DNA from: Lates calcarifer
Taxonomy: Eukaryota > Chordata > Actinopteri > Centropomidae
Length of the DNA: 64,000 nt
Assembly (NCBI RefSeq): GCF_001640805.2
Contig: NC_066852.1
Coordinates: 12,426,194-12,490,193 of the forward strand
Direction: 5' to 3'
A program made the position numbers and the translations under genes. Of this stretch, positions 1 to 14,553 are shown one piece after another; positions within the stretch are counted from its first letter, which is position 1; each line of letters begins with the position of its first letter. The notes beneath the pieces were generated by a model that did no database searches, was not told the DNA's origin, and was given only the letters and a program-made list of their open reading frames with translations.

Positions 1-1039
1 ATTAACCATGATATAAACGTTTTTATGTTGCCTATATAAATGAGCATCCTGATCTCCTGTACATCTCCATACAGCTGCCGACCCCTGACGACCTTCTAGT
101 TTGTTTTCGTTAGGGGTTAACACACAGATGATGTGATGATTGCAGAGCATAAGTAAAGCCACAATAATTATGTTTTAAATTACATGTAGTTTTGTTTTAA
201 CGTGATTATAATGCTCCCATTTTGAATTTACGGATTATGTGCTTTGCAGAATAATAGCACCACACCTCTTCTCTTTATCTAAAAAGTAAATTTCAAGAAC
301 AACGTCTAGCCATACTTAGATATTATGTCACTCAAAATGCTGAAATGGAGCTTGGAGATTTCTCTTACACTTGCTTTATGTTAAAGATGAAAAAAAGGAT
401 AAATATTCTGAAATATGAGGCATCCTCTTAAATTGTAATGAAGGAATCAATCTCGTGCACTGAAATGTTGCAAACCATAAACTCAGTACAGCATGGTCCT
501 ACACAGTAATTGGTTATTTGGTAAGCAGGGCTCTATGGTAACTTATACATACAATGAAAGTCAACTTCCAATCCAAAGAATTTTACACCATATTAGTATT
601 TAGAGCATGTGTTTCAAAATACTATAAAAAGGAATAAAAGAGAATTAATGATCACCCACATAAATTGCCATAAGGGCTTTTGACATTGGGTTAGAGTACT
701 TTTCTTGTTCCAAGATGTCTCACTCACTGCATCCTCACAGACAGACTAAGCCTAAGTCAAACAGTAGATGGTGCTGTTTGATGGCCAATATCAGTAGCAG
801 TTCACAGTAAACTACAGCCCCACACTTTGGGACTATGGGTCAGCAGTTTCACCATTTTTCTGTGGGGCTTATGTGCCCTTAATTCAAGAGGTTCATTATT
901 TTTATCAGCTTGTATCAAAGTATATCATGTAAAACATTTACACACATTCATCATAAAACAGCATTAGTAAAAATGAGTTTGCTCAGTGCTTACTGTAAAT
1001 GTTAATTTATACTTAACACTTACACTCTTTTCCCTACAG
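1..1039. other. AT-rich noncoding DNA
   Basis: No open frame of note, repeat family or strong regulatory motif recognised. A polypyrimidine stretch ending TTTTCCCTACAG at its right end forms the acceptor of the next candidate exon. Confidence 0.5.
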
Positions 1040-1073
1040 AGGCAGCAAAGGCCAGCATCCCTGCAAGTAGCAG
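1040..1073 (+). other. candidate 34-nt noncoding exon
   Basis: A pyrimidine-rich acceptor (ACTCTTTTCCCTACAG, ending 1039) and a donor (CAG|GTAGGT, GT at 1074) bracket 34 nt. Both splice sites agree well with consensus. The block is too short to assign a function. It would be an upstream exon of the host transcript or of an unrelated upstream gene. No transcript evidence is available. Confidence 0.3.
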
Positions 1074-4000
1074 GTAGGTGTTCAATTACTCACTCGTCTC
1101 CATAATTGGTCTTTGGTCTCTGTTTCCACTGCTCTTAAGGAACCACAAAAGTTAAAGAAATATGAAAAAAAGAGTAGCAGTGCAGGTTATTTGCAAATAT
1201 GACAATTTTCATTGATTTATAGTACTGTGTGTTATATATTGTAAGTTAACAATTATGAAAGAAGTCTCAAATCTCAGTTCATTAATTGGTTAAATCAGTT
1301 TCACTATTCAGTATACATACTCTGTAGTGCTGTTGTTGTTGGTCTTTTATTCACACAAAAAATGTACGTGTTCATTTATTTTTAAGCTATTCAGCCACTC
1401 TGTCATGATTAAAATTAAACAATCAATCCTCAGACAAGTAATTGGAGGCATCCTTGGCAGGCCATCATTTTGAATGTCGTAAGCTAGGACAAAAATAATC
1501 TATCTTGTCTCCCCTCATGCACTTATTTTCTACCGTCTGAGTCTTGTAGCATCATACCATGTCTGAAAACTCAATAAGAGGTGGGAATTGAGCTTTGTGT
1601 CAGAGATCGACTGGAAGCTATATTTAGCACCTGCTTTACTACTTTAGATAAAACCCAAAATGTATGATTTTCTCTCTAAATCTTGCTGGTTAGTTTGTCA
1701 GTTTTTAGATCTTTTGTTGCACAGGTAAGCCGGTACAGGATCATGGCTCTCTCAGCCATACAACTGCTCTGCAGTATGATCTTCATAATAACCATGTCCA
1801 TATTCCCCAGCCTGTGTTCTGGTGTGGAACAAAGTAGTTCTTTGGTATTTTCAATTAAACCTGGATCATTTATACTTTTGGCCCCTTGGGGGCAGTGCAA
1901 CAAGCTGTAAACATGACTGACATAGTATTGCCACCTTATAAAGCTGATAGGGTGATTGTAAACAGTTGCCTATTCACACATCTAGCTGACACAGAGTAAC
2001 CCTCTCATTCATTTGAAGTTGTCAAATTCAAATCCAACCTTCATCCTCTTAGTTCTGTTTCAGTCTCCACCAGCTCCTGTGGGAAATGCCAGGTTGTTTA
2101 TTTGCTAGATGCTCCACTATGTTCACCCACAGGATGCTTACTTGGTCTGTCTGCTGTTAAGGCAGCTAACGCACAGTGAGTTTATCAGAGCTTTTGGATG
2201 AAAGCAGCTACTTGCTTATGTTAATAATTTGTGTTGACGAATGTGACATAAACACATGAGACCATTATCTATCCAATCCATTTCACTGTTTTGGTACATT
2301 CTGACAGTGGGAAATGGTTGCTGTCCCCTTGTTGGGCCTTTTTAGGGTCTTTAGACACACTGGGGAGCAGCCATGACAGTCTTTAGTCTTTATAGAAGAG
2401 GTGTTTTAAGTTTCTGTCATGCCAGCCTGCTGGACTTCCTCTTGGCAATGAGATCAGCTAGGACACTGGGGGAACTGAAATCTTGGTTTCCTATAAGACA
2501 GTGTGGAAAGAGTCAGGGGTGTGACCTTGCTCTGAATAGTGTTAAGGCCAAAAATGTCACAAGTGGACATAATGTAGGAGGTATGACTCAGCTGGTGTGA
2601 AAGGATTTGAACTGTGAGTGACAGGCGAATGCAGTCGGATATGAACTTGTGCTTCCTTATAGGAGCTTCAGCCTTGTGGCAGTTTTTTTGTGTACTTTGT
2701 CCTGGATATGTGTGACTGTGGCACTTAATATGGGAAGGCAATGTCGGGTCTTCTCAGTTTCCATTAAGGACCTGTCTCACTGGTGGGCAAGCCAGTGAAC
2801 CCGTGGAGTCAAGATGATCTTTATCTAATATTAGGAATCCATCGTTTTGAGAGGTAGATGTCTTCCATTCACTAAAGGCAGGCTTAGGTAGATAGTTAAA
2901 TAAATTATGCACAGTATGGTCTAAGGTCTCCCATTGTCCTTGTGAAGTTTTTGGCACTTCGCATCCCTTTCACAAAGGGATGCAGTACTACACGTACTGT
3001 ATGTCAGTTGCCCATCATATTTGTGTAGGACAGATCTGCATGACTGCTGAACTTCAACAAAGAGATGATCTGTATTATAACAATATCAAACGGTTGGCTG
3101 AAGTACAGAGTACCATAGTCAAGACACTTGCTGTGGTATGTTTAATAGCAGTAGTAAAAAAAATGAAAGAGAGAAAAATAAGGTAAAAATAAAACAAAAG
3201 GAGAGAAAATAGGAACGGGGAGAGGAACTGAAAAATTAGAGACAAACAGAAATTGTGTTTCCATCCACCTGTTGTATGCTTTCAGTGTGCACATAGAAAA
3301 ACCTTAGTGGAAACCCCAAAACCTCTGAATTTTTATGCTTGACTGAAGTGGAGAAGTTTATGTTTCAATATTAGCAAAATTTGATAAAGTGCAGTGGAAA
3401 CAGGTTTAGCGAATTAAGTTATTGTTAACTGTCACTCATGCTTTTGTTCCACTGAACAGAGCAAAAACATCAGATCTGTGTGGAGTGATGAGGGGACTGT
3501 AAATTTCCTCAAATTAATACATGAAACAAATATTTTTTTCACCACTTGAGGTTTGCCTGTAACTCTTAATTATGCCATCAACTTCCAATATTTGCATAAA
3601 GGGTGTGGATGGAAACACTTGTGCCAATTTTACTGAGATTTGGTGAAAACTTTCCCTACATTTGGATGGAAAACTAACTACTGATAAAAACACACAGAGA
3701 TTAATCCCATATTGTCTTTTATTGATCAAGAGAAGAGTGCACATTTCATGGGTAAAAGGGCTCTTAAATGCTTTTATCATAAACTTTGCTTGACTGGTTT
3801 GTAAAGCTTTAAGGTACTGAACACAAACTGTACCAAGCATGTGGCAGCATTTTGGATTCAACATCATAGATGGAAAAATCAAGGACAGGATAGGATCAAG
3901 GTAAGGCTGTCTGCTGATTTTCAAAAATGCAATGATAAATTTATCAAGACAAGAAGTCTTGAGTCACCTGTTAGCTTGTCACTCGAGCGAGGCAGCCGAG

Positions 4001-4097
4001 GCAAATAAATGGAATCATGTCAATTTTACCACAAAATGTTAGTTTTGGATTACATCACTTGAATTATGTGATAGTTTCTCTTTCATTCAAAGCTTGC

Positions 4098-4149
<52 letters not shown>

Positions 4150-5440
4150 AAAGTGACAGCTCTACTTAATATCATATATGAATAAATCTGAAGATGGCTC
4201 ATATGGATTTATGCTGAAGGGGTTTCTGTAATTAGAGATTTAGCCTTTTGCCTTTGAACAAGAGAGCCAGTCATGCTGACCACTAATGCGGTTTGACACA
4301 GCTGTCACGAGTTAGTGAGGCCTCTATATATTCTCAAGAATGGCTAAACTGCCTTCAGAGTCCAAGAACATGGGAATGTGAATATACTAGTGCAAATACA
4401 GATGCCAGCAAGCACATAGACAGAGATGTAATCTCTTGTATAGTTTTAGCTGATTTAGCAAAGTCTCTACCTAATAAAACTACCAATGGCACATTTATTT
4501 GACTCTGGATTACTGGATGGACTTTAATATGAAAAATATACAACTATACAAGTGATACCAAATAAACTTTTTAGATATCAGAAAACTTTTCAGTTCTGCT
4601 CTGCCCCCTGTGAACACTACTTGGTGTCTCTGAAAGTAGGCAAGTGAGAGCTAGCATGTGCTGTTTGAGGCCAACTTTTGCCCAAGGGAGACATTGAGTG
4701 ATGTTTCCAAACGCCTCCATGAGTGCCACCCCTTTCCTCTTTTTATAAAACTGAAATTTCAACACTGTTCTTACAGGCATTCTTGCCTGCTTTGCTAGGG
4801 TGACATAAAGCCACTAATGCGTAGTTACTGTATTTAGTCATTTATAACAAAATTGTAACCGAGGGTCAGTTAAAGTAATGTGTTCTTTATAATTTTTCTG
4901 CTGTGTGTCAGGGCATTTTATGTGAAAGATATGACATTCTTTGCTCAGTGACTTGTTTGTATAGAATGACATTTTGCATTTCTGTGATGATTAAATCCTG
5001 TAAAGGTTGGACTCTAAATGAGTCAGAAAAAGCATTAAGTGCATGCTTTTCTAAATGGAGCAGGTAAACAAGGTTTGTGTAATGAAAGAAACATCAGATC
5101 ATTTTTATTGTGCTGCATTAATTTAAGATAAACGTAAACATCAGCAGTCTTTCATTTCCCTTTGTGCCACTGCCCTCTACAAAAGTATTTGCTGAGATAT
5201 AGCTGTATGTCTTGTTATGGTTATGAGTTGCTTTGCTGCTCTTGGATGGTTGAAAATACTAACTTGGTTTGTACAAATACATCAGTCATTTTGAAATGAA
5301 CTCTGTGTGAATAAAGAAGTGCTCCGCTGTGCTTCATCTTACTTGTACATAAGTTGCTTTGTAAATAATACAAGAAATAGAGAAGCTTCTGCACTGTACT
5401 CACAGCTGTTCACAGGAAGAAACTCAAGAAACAGCAACTT
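1074..5440. other. intron-like AT-rich DNA
   Basis: Apart from the (TTTA)n microsatellite at 4098-4148 I see no structured feature. The open frames here, including a 136-codon frame on the minus strand at 3514-3924, have low-complexity or random-looking composition and no recognisable domain. Confidence 0.5.
4098..4148. repeat. (TTTA)n microsatellite
   Basis: About 13 uninterrupted TTTA units. Likely length-polymorphic. Confidence 0.95.
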
Positions 5441-5915
5441 GTGAGCTGTCCTTTCTTTTCTGTTCTGTCTTGGAGCTCTTTGGGAGAGAGGGAGGGAGGG
5501 GAAGTGCAGGGAGGAGGAGGAGGAGGAGGAGGAGGAGGAGGGAGGTGGAGTAAGGTTGGAGTCCCACACAAGGGGAACCACTGGCAAAGGAGCCGTTTCA
5601 TACTGTGCTCCTCTGAGCCGTCTATGCCTCTGTTTGTATTCGCTGGTAGTCAGCATGCACCTGTGTGTTTCAGCACTCACTGGTCTCTCTCATTCCAACT
5701 GGTTGTTTTTGAATGCTGTCATGTTAGCAGCTCGTACAGCAGTCAGCAGGAGAGAAGCAGAACTGGACCTGGTAGACTCAAAATAACAAAAACTCAGAGC
5801 AAAGGAATTGTGTTTGGAGAGTTTCTGCCTCCATTTTGAGACAAAAGAAATCTGAGGAACAAACTTGCCTAGCTGGAATGAAGGACTGACAACAAGCAGA
5901 CTTGTGTGGAAAAGG
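5441..5915 (+). other. candidate first exon / leader ending in a strong donor
   Basis: A GC-richer, purine-rich block containing (GGA)n leads to a donor reading GGAAAAGG|GTAAGT (GT at 5916), close to ideal. Several short AUG frames occur, e.g. one at about 5878 that stops after three codons, as expected of an untranslated leader. No clear acceptor is seen upstream, so a transcription start within the block is the simplest reading. The left boundary is a guess. It could be a far-upstream alternative first exon of the microRNA host transcript. Confidence 0.3.
5510..5541. repeat. (GGA)n trinucleotide repeat
   Basis: About ten GGA units inside a purine-rich tract that also has GGGA repeats just upstream (5481-5501). 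The homopurine run could form a triplex or G-rich structure. Confidence 0.93.
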
Positions 5916-8900
5916 GTAAGTTATTCACTAACAGCTGAAGTTACTATAGGTTGTTCTGTTGTAGGTTGGTTTCAACCAGGATCAGTGTAAAAGTTTTTAC
6001 TTTCTTGTACAACTGCTTAAAAACCCTTCAGTAAACTGTACAGTCCTTCAGCCGTGTGTGCACACGCATGTGTGGGGGCGTGTGTTATGTTTGTTGAATT
6101 TCATGATGTGTTGGCTGGTCTGTGGTTCATCTTTGGATTAGAGTCAGCTGCTCTGGTTCTCTCAGGGTATGTCTTGTTTTCTCTTGTTCATTTGTTCAGA
6201 CATCTCACATGTCCAGAAATAAACACATGCACACTCTTCCACACACAGGAAGCAACTGGACAGTGTGATGTCTTCACTCCAGGCCAGACAGGATTTACTC
6301 CTGCTGGTTCAAATAACAGCAGTCTACTTGTAAAACAATAATCCATAGTACTCTCACTTAAATTATAACACATTAAAAGTCTTATTCAGTCTGTAGTGTT
6401 ATTGTTATATTATCTCTATATGCTTGGTATTTGTAGGAAAAATGCCATTTGATTTACAGTACCATTTCTGGAAAGTTTGCTGTAGTGATTGAGTCATTCA
6501 ATGGATTTATGTTCCGAAAAATCATTGTTTACTGCTGTTTTTCATTGGTGTTTGGAGCTACTGTTGTGCGAAATTCAAATCTGCATAACTATGAGCAGAT
6601 GGAGCAAATTAAAGGTTAAATGAGCATCACAGATATTTAATCTAGTCATGGTTTGAATGTTCATCGGAGCTAAATATAATAATAAATATAATGTTTACTG
6701 AGAGCAAGCATTGTTCAGACATAACAAAACTTTAAATTGATAATAGATTTGTGGAAAACCCAAACCTGATGTGCATGAATAAACTTCCTGCAATTAACAT
6801 AAGTAACATACACCACATGATCACAGCTGGTAGCGTGTCCACTTGAGCAAAAACAAGTTGGACCCAGCCCAACTCGGGTCCTGAGTCAGGTCACAATGAT
6901 GAAAAACAACAGTGACTACACAACAGGACATCATTAAAAATGTCCTTTACCCAGAATTAGCAAACTTTAGTCATAATAGTCTTCTGTTCAGCATTTGGGT
7001 TGCATTAAGGAGGATTCAAACCAAAAACAGCCCTGGATTAAAATAACATTGTTGGTGGATTGTGCTGCTTCATTGGTGAGACAGTGAAATATGACACCGG
7101 AAGTCCAGTTTGAGTAACTTATTAATGTGTTTAAATGTTTATCAGACAGCAACACTCCACAGCAGTTTGTAATCCTCACATATAGGATTTACAGCTCTGA
7201 AAGAAATCACAGTGACAATGGTTTTATCTCTTTTATCTCTGACCATTACAAGGTAAACAGTAGAAATACTGTGTTTATGAATATGTACCTGCATGTATTT
7301 CATCAGCCAGTCCAGTGCTTTACTGAATGATATTGTGTTGTGTTACAGCAAAAGTTGAACCTGGTAACTTTTTTGCTGGATGACCCTGTATTGTTTGGCA
7401 CCCTTGTTGTACTGATGGACTGGCTCCATTCAAATGAATATGGAGCTGTGTCACGCGAGGTCAGTCAGTCTGAGCACAGCCTTAGTCATCCTGGATGTAA
7501 CAAAGAGGTTGAAGTAAAAAGTCTACAACTGATAATTAACCTTAAAACTGCATTAATCCATTTTTAGCCACTAGTGAGCAGGAGACCCCAGAACAGCCCG
7601 ACATAAACCTGATATTTGCCTTAAATGGAGGCCATATTGGCAAACAGCTCCATGTTTACATATATAAAGCAGACATGGAGCAACACTAGCATTCATTTGG
7701 AATCTGTTGTTGTCTGCCATGTTGTTGTCTCCACAAACACCTGAGAAAAAATGCTCTGTGTCTAGGTAACTAGATGTTTGGTTTTCTGCACCAGGCAGTC
7801 ACTAACATTTTGTGCCTGTCATTTGGTGCTGAATAGACTTTACAGAATGGTTCAATGAAATTGATTCTTCTGTAGCTAAATTGTGCATACTATGTAAATG
7901 TTATGGCTTTCACCTTGAAGCAAGCTCTATGTTTCTAAAGTGTATCAGTGTCATGTAGATACTGTATTATATGATGTCAATCTGTATCTCCCAAGTACAA
8001 CATTGGTTCCTCATTACAAAGCTTCTGTAGCAACAGAGCTAAATACTGAGGGCAACCATATACACTAAGAATGGCTCACCATTTTTGACTGCATGACCTG
8101 AGTTAGACAATTTGAAAATCTATGTGCTTTGCTGCAGGGAAACTGATTAAAATAACTCTCCTATTTTTCACAGGTTTCTGATTGCTGATTACTGAATGAA
8201 TACTGCTCTTGAAAATACTGACCAGTGTCATTATGACGCCATATTTAGTGATCTTGCTCACAATGCTACCAACATAGGAAAGTTAAAAGTATGAGACAGG
8301 CACAGTAAAAGACATGGACTTAGAGGATGATGGAGTCACTCTAGAGTGCTGCTTCAAAATGTACATTTATTTTGAACACACAGAAATGGAGGCACTGTAT
8401 AAGAATAGCAGCAAAAATTATTTATAAAAAAGTGTTGAGGGTTGTTGAGAAGAGAAAGGCGTGTTTCAGGCTCCACATGCTTGACATTCTTAGCCGCTGA
8501 CCTCTATGGAAAATAACAACAGCCGGGCTTGAAGGTCACTCTGCATGCCCAGTGGCTGAGTTTGACAACATTGCTGGGAGCAAACTTGATGTTTGTGAGA
8601 CTAGTGCTGTTCTTCTCTGTAAAATAATCTGTGAGGGGAGGTTGTTGAACATTGATAACAGAAATATTAAAAAGCAGACAAGACCCAAGATTAATGATTC
8701 AGACATTTAATTGTAACACTATCATTTTTTTCCTCATCACACAGATGTACTCTTTAAGACCAGAGGTTGCTTGGGTCCCTTTTATTTGTTGATGTCTAAT
8801 GTATGATAATAGTGTGGCCTGTTACATTTACCTTAGGACTTAAGTTATTGGGAATTATTGTTCTTCCTATAAAGGGCTAGGAGTACTGTATCTGTTTATC

Positions 8901-11900
8901 AATGCGGTATGTGGTCTATTCAGAGAGAAATATTTTTCAGAGAATGGTATTAATTACAGAAATATTTATGTTTGATTATGAGGTGTCATCAGTTTTGGGT
9001 GGATTATTGTAGTCAGCAAATGAGTCAAAATTTATTTTGGTTGGAAAATTAAAGGACTGGGGTCACTGACACAGGCTAAAGTTAATCTTAGGCAGCTGGT
9101 GAATGGATGTGACAGAGAAACAGTTTTCCTGCAGTATAATTGGCATGAGGCTTAGGAAAAGACAGTATCACTACAGTGATCACACACCATTTCACTAAAC
9201 GGTTTAGAGTAATCCCTAAACAAACCAAAGTGGCAGTGAAAACCTCTGCTTGACTGGTTACATAAAAAATAAATATCTCTTAATAAAAAAATAACCATTA
9301 TCTTCTTTGACAGAGCATTTTTGTGTTGATGCCACTGTCCTGATGAGGCACCCAGTACAATAAGATTTTGGGAGAATGTGTGCTTTCACGTGGATTTTAA
9401 TATTTTTAGGCTTAGTGTTTGCAGTGTGCACATTTATGCAACAAACTATTGCAGCATCATTGTAAAGTGTAAAGTTAGTGTTCCCCACTACAGTACTATA
9501 TACTGACTGCAAGTATTTGAAAGGTAATGCTTTATGTTGTTAACATTTAATCTTAAATCAGTATTTCTCAGTTAATATTTGCAGTTATCGTGGACATTTT
9601 ACTACATGATGACCCTCATCACCTTTTATCACTTCCCCTACTCCTAGTGTGTCCTACAAAGTACATTTCCAAAAGAACTGCAGTGACATGACATCTGACT
9701 CCATCTGTGTTTTTGGCTCAGGTGGTATTTTTTTTAGGGCTGCTTCATATTAAAAATGTTTATGATAATTTTGTCTTCCTTGTATGAAAGTAGTAGTGGA
9801 CAAAATATTAGGAACAAAGTCACAGCCAGAGTGTTTGTGTCAAAACAAAGAGATTGTGTATTTTTGTTTTTAAAAATGTTTTCCCTTGGCATCCTGTTCT
9901 TAATTCTGGCTGAGTGAAACCAGTTTTATTTCATCCAAATTACGCAACTCTAACCTTGACCAATAAAATTAAAAACACTATTTAGCTATATTTTGTAGTG
10001 ATGCTTTCAGCTGCTTTCAACTTATTTCTAATTTACTGGTCTGTATGTGTGAATCCCAGTGGCTCACAGAGTCCATTTTAGAGCGATACAGTATACAGTC
10101 ATTTTCTCAAGTAAGCCTAGACAAGCTGACTGTAAGCTACCAGCCCAGAGTGGCAGTAAAGGTTTAAGCAACTCTTCTTAAAATTGAAGTTATTATCCAT
10201 ATATATGAGCTATGAACTGTTGGACATAAATTGATATACAGTGATTTTTGTGCCCAAATGTGCCTGAAACCTGGCACCTCACACACAGATGCCAGACCGC
10301 TTTGTGTTACTTTAATCAGGATTAATGTGTATCTGTGTATAGTGCTTTTGTGTACACATGAATCTGTACTTACATATGAATTGGCTATATGAGGAGACAG
10401 TCAGTGTAGCTCTTTATGGAGCCAAATCTTTGTGTCAAGACATCAAGACAGTAAGTAGAGATGACTGGTCTTAACCTGCTCTTTTTTCCCCCTTTTTTTT
10501 AAGGAAGTGCAGCCCCTCGTAAACAAAACGACTCTAATAAACTAACTCCTGGTGCGCCTGCCAGACCACACGTTTGCTGTCGGCTGTAAAATATGACCAA
10601 GCTGCTTCCCTTTTTCTCTCCTCTGTCTCTGCCCTTTTGACCCTCTCTTGTCCCTCTCTATCTTCTTTATCTTTTGCTTTTTTTTCTTCCTTTTCTGTCT
10701 GTTCCTATTAGACCTCTCTCCTCCTTTGTCAACAGCTTGCCTCCCTTACCTGAAGGCTGTTGTTCTGTCTTCCCTTTGTCTGGTTTCAGCATGTTGTCTT
10801 ATTGTTAACTGACGTAAGCTCAATACTGGGAAAGTGTAATAGGTGTCATACTGAAGTCTACATGAGCCCACATTTAAATTCAAATGTTTTAATTATAAAG
10901 GAGATCAGAAATCCATCAGAATCTTAGCTGAATCCTTGAAGCTCAGCAAAATCTAATAATTTGACACACCGTATAAGTAATACAGCACTACATCCTTCAA
11001 GTAATGTCTCTAATAATATGTTTAATATGTTCAGTTTATTCAATCAACATTGTGGTCAGTTGTTTTACAAAGTTGAAGACCCTCCACTACAAGCATAGCT
11101 AAGTGATGATGTCAGTCAGAGGGCAGTTTTGAAGCACGCATGAAGAGTGATGAAATCAGTTTTTATTTTGGCCCTCTGGAATGACCCGTGATGATCTACA
11201 TCTCTGCCCCGCTTCAGAGAAAACTACTGCCCAGTTCTGCTTTGTATTCAAGCAAGTAAAGCGTGTACAGAGGGGGGATCAGTTTTATTTCTGTGACAGT
11301 CAGGTCCACATTTGGGTCACAGGGAAAACACATGCATTGTGATGTTGCACTAAGCTCCAGTGCTTTTCCTGGAATGCAAACAAGACAGTTGCTCACAGAA
11401 AAAATGCCAGCTCATGATGTGGGATGAGGCAGACGTAAATTGCCTTGACAAAGATGCCTATTGATCGGTTGTTATCTTTTTATGGGACAGATGGCTGTAC
11501 TCACTGTACTTGCAATGTGCTTCCATACCAGCCAGATCTTTTTCTGCTTTGTAGGGCCTCACCGTGTCAATCCCAGTAAGCTGGTGGTTGCTTCTAAGAA
11601 ATCTGGCTATTGACCAGAAAACAGGACCAAAATAAACAACATACTGTGAAGGGATTAAGAGTGTTAGAGGGCTTCTAAAATTACAACCCTCAGAACATAT
11701 CCAGATGTTGCCTTTCTGATCTTCCTCAGGTAGCACACGTGACAGAGCTGTAGTGTGTAGAGGAGCTAAGAGTGGCGAGAGTGGCTCACGTACAGCAACC
11801 CTCTGGGTGAACCTCTTAACATTCTTTTGCCGTCCTGGGCTCCAGCTGGTGTGATCAACCTGCTAGGAAGGCAGAGGGTCTCGCAGTATGGAGCCAGCTC

Positions 11901-14493
11901 TGTGTCTGCAACTGATCCCATACTGACCCAGTGATTAAAAACGCACAGTATGAGGCTTACTATTTTACTATATAGAGATATTGTTAACTTTAAGTCACTC
12001 ACTTGTTCATCCCCACACAAACCTTTGAAGTCATTGTGAGTTTCACTTTCAAGTAGTACAGGAAAGGATTAAAATGCAGATGAAGCTGTGATTGATTTTC
12101 TTTGTTTTTCTGTGCTTTCTTAAAAAGCTAATAAGAGCCAGGCAAGTTTGAACCGTGGCTTAAGATAAGATGCTTATTAAACCTGAAACACTCTTTTAGT
12201 AACTAAGAGCACAGTGACACCTAAATCTGAAATGCATATACGTTTTTCTACAAGTAAAACCAGCATTTAAGACTAATGTGTGATATATGAAATTTAAGTT
12301 GGAATAAAATATTACACCAATAATTTGTTCACTACTATTTTGACATATACATACATATTAAAGATACCCAATCATACTTAGGTCATGAGGATTTACATGG
12401 AGAATAAAGTAGGACATATATATACAGTAGATATAGACTGGATATACATGTCATTTTGCATAAATTGTCAGTACATTAGTTGTCTTCTTACTGAAACAGG
12501 CAGTAGTCAGGGGCATGAGAAAGAGCTGTACTCCCACAACATTGTTCAGCTCTGCTGTGTACTGCCTCCAAAAAACTGAACCAATCAGCTGGCTATATTT
12601 AGGTTTAGGTTATACATTCTTAATGTTAGGGTTTGGAGTTATGATTGGAGTTTTCTAATCCTGATGAAGGATTTATGCAGTTCTAGAGAATGTGTTTCCA
12701 TAGTGAACTGGGTAATGGCAACAAAATCCCCTAGTCAGCAAAAATGTTTGGTTAGAAACGTTTTTAATGGTTTCTGTACATATAAGAGCCTGCCAGATGG
12801 AGCAAAGATAGCAATTAAGAATGTAATTAAAGTGGATTAAATACAGAAACCACCAAAGCTGCAGTTAGTTTAGATGTTAGAGCTGTTTTTTTAAAGGGGT
12901 ACTCCACTTCATGTTTTACATTGTTGTACATTGAGTACTACTACATATGTGAAAGAAGAAGCTGTATTGTTGTATTGTTTTCTGGCTTCAGAGGGAGCTG
13001 TCCGAAGGCTGATAAGTCCCCTTAACAAAGTATGGCTATATTGAAAAAATTCTAAAAAAAAAAAAAAATAGGGAGCTTACCCCATCTCTGTAGCCTGCAC
13101 TAGGAATGCAATGCTAAATTGGTGGAGTACCTTTTTATTGCCAGAGTACAGAAATTCAGTAACTGCTGTTTTGTGTGTTGACTTTTTTCAAAGCTGACAG
13201 CTGGGCATTGTAGGAAAAGTAGTAACAGTAATATGGCTCCTTTCTGTTCCAGTAAGTCTTGACAATATGACAGTGAACCAGCATGTACAATGATAGATTT
13301 AATCATTTACAGCTCTGCATTTCCTTTGGTAGCAAACTGCTGCCTTCGTACATACACTGTAAAAAACATGGGAAATAGGCATCTCATTGGAGTCCTCTTT
13401 CGTGGCAGTAGTTAAACACAGTTCCAAGATTCACTGGCATTTTAGCTTTGCTCTTAATTTTGTTTATCTGCCCCCTCTTGGGAACAATGGTCTCCTCAGC
13501 CTGCTAGATGTTGATCTCTCTTAACCAGCTACGTGTCTATTCTGGATTTTCTGTCATTTCAGGCGAGGCAGGCTAGATGGGAGGTGCTGCCTATGGTTTT
13601 GGGGTTAGCAAACACAAAATAGTAAGCATAGAGTTTCAGACTGGGCTCTTGTTTGATAGGGGGATCAGTAGTACTTCTGACTTTGTCACACTACAGGGAG
13701 TCATTTACTTCAGGCTTTCTATGAATAGGCTAACTCTCGGTTTAAAACAACCACAGTGTTTTCAGACACCCCTAAAATCTGATGTAATTTTCACACATCT
13801 GGTGTAGAAGTAAATTATTTTGATGATGTATCCTGGAGTACACAGAATTAAAGCCCCATTAACAATGGATTTTAGAGGCAGATACGACAATGATGATGAC
13901 CAAAATATGTACTGGGCAGGACATTTTGCAGTTGAAAAATAAGTCCGTCCACTCTGGTGGATATGTAATCAAACATATAGCTTTCATATCTAACATATCT
14001 GTGGCATTTCTGTACTGCAATTTCTTGTGTCCTGCTGGTTGACATATGCTGATATGATATGTCTGAAATGAGCTAATATCAGAGCCCAACTAATTTATCA
14101 AACTAGCTCTATACTGTAATTCATGTGGCTGCATAAAAATATACAATATGGAAACAATTACAGTATATCAGTGCACAAGAGATGAACATCTGTGAGTGTG
14201 AAAAGCAAACACTGAGTCTTGGGTAACTCTGCATTTCCTCTTATTCTCCATCATCCCAGAAGGATGGCTGCATTCAGTTATCCCCTCAACCACAACAGTC
14301 ACTCATTTCTTCTTTGTGCTTTTCACATGTACTGGAGGCAACACTAACTTCAACTGTTGTGGTAACTCTGAAACAGTCAGTTTAATGAATGTAAGGACAA
14401 AAGATACATTTGCACGTATCATGTGTCATTATTACATTTAAACTGAGAAGCGCAGGAGGATTAAAGTGAGACTTATTTCTTTTTTTTTTTTAG
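5916..14493. other. intron-like DNA without recognised features
   Basis: Read on both strands. It has scattered short poly-T/A runs and CT-rich stretches (10605-10740) but no repeat family I can name and no exon with two good splice sites. Around 12890-13060 the text beginning AAAGGGGTACTCCAC resembles old interspersed repeats common in fish, without boundaries I could fix. Confidence 0.45.
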
Positions 14494-14553
14494 ACTGATC
14501 TCTGAGGGAGACTGTTCAGCTTGCCTCCTGACAGATGACCAGTTTCCCTCCGG
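14494..14553 (+). other. candidate 60-nt noncoding exon
   Basis: The acceptor is TTTCTTTTTTTTTTTTAG ending 14493 and the donor is CTCCGG|GTAAGC (GT at 14554). Both signals are strong. An ATG at 14535 stays open to the exon end but the context is weak. Probably an internal exon of the lncRNA; a chance pair of splice motifs cannot be excluded. Confidence 0.35.

Noticed and set aside
3514..3924. 136-codon open frame, - strand
   Set aside because: No family resemblance and no exon signals; length is reachable by chance in 64 kb.
5441..5839. 132-codon frame through the GGA repeat
   Set aside because: Length is inflated by a stop-free glycine repeat; the region reads better as an untranslated leader.
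13474..13489. Second CTCF site (TGCCCCCTCTTGGG)
   Set aside because: Two core mismatches; below a convincing match.
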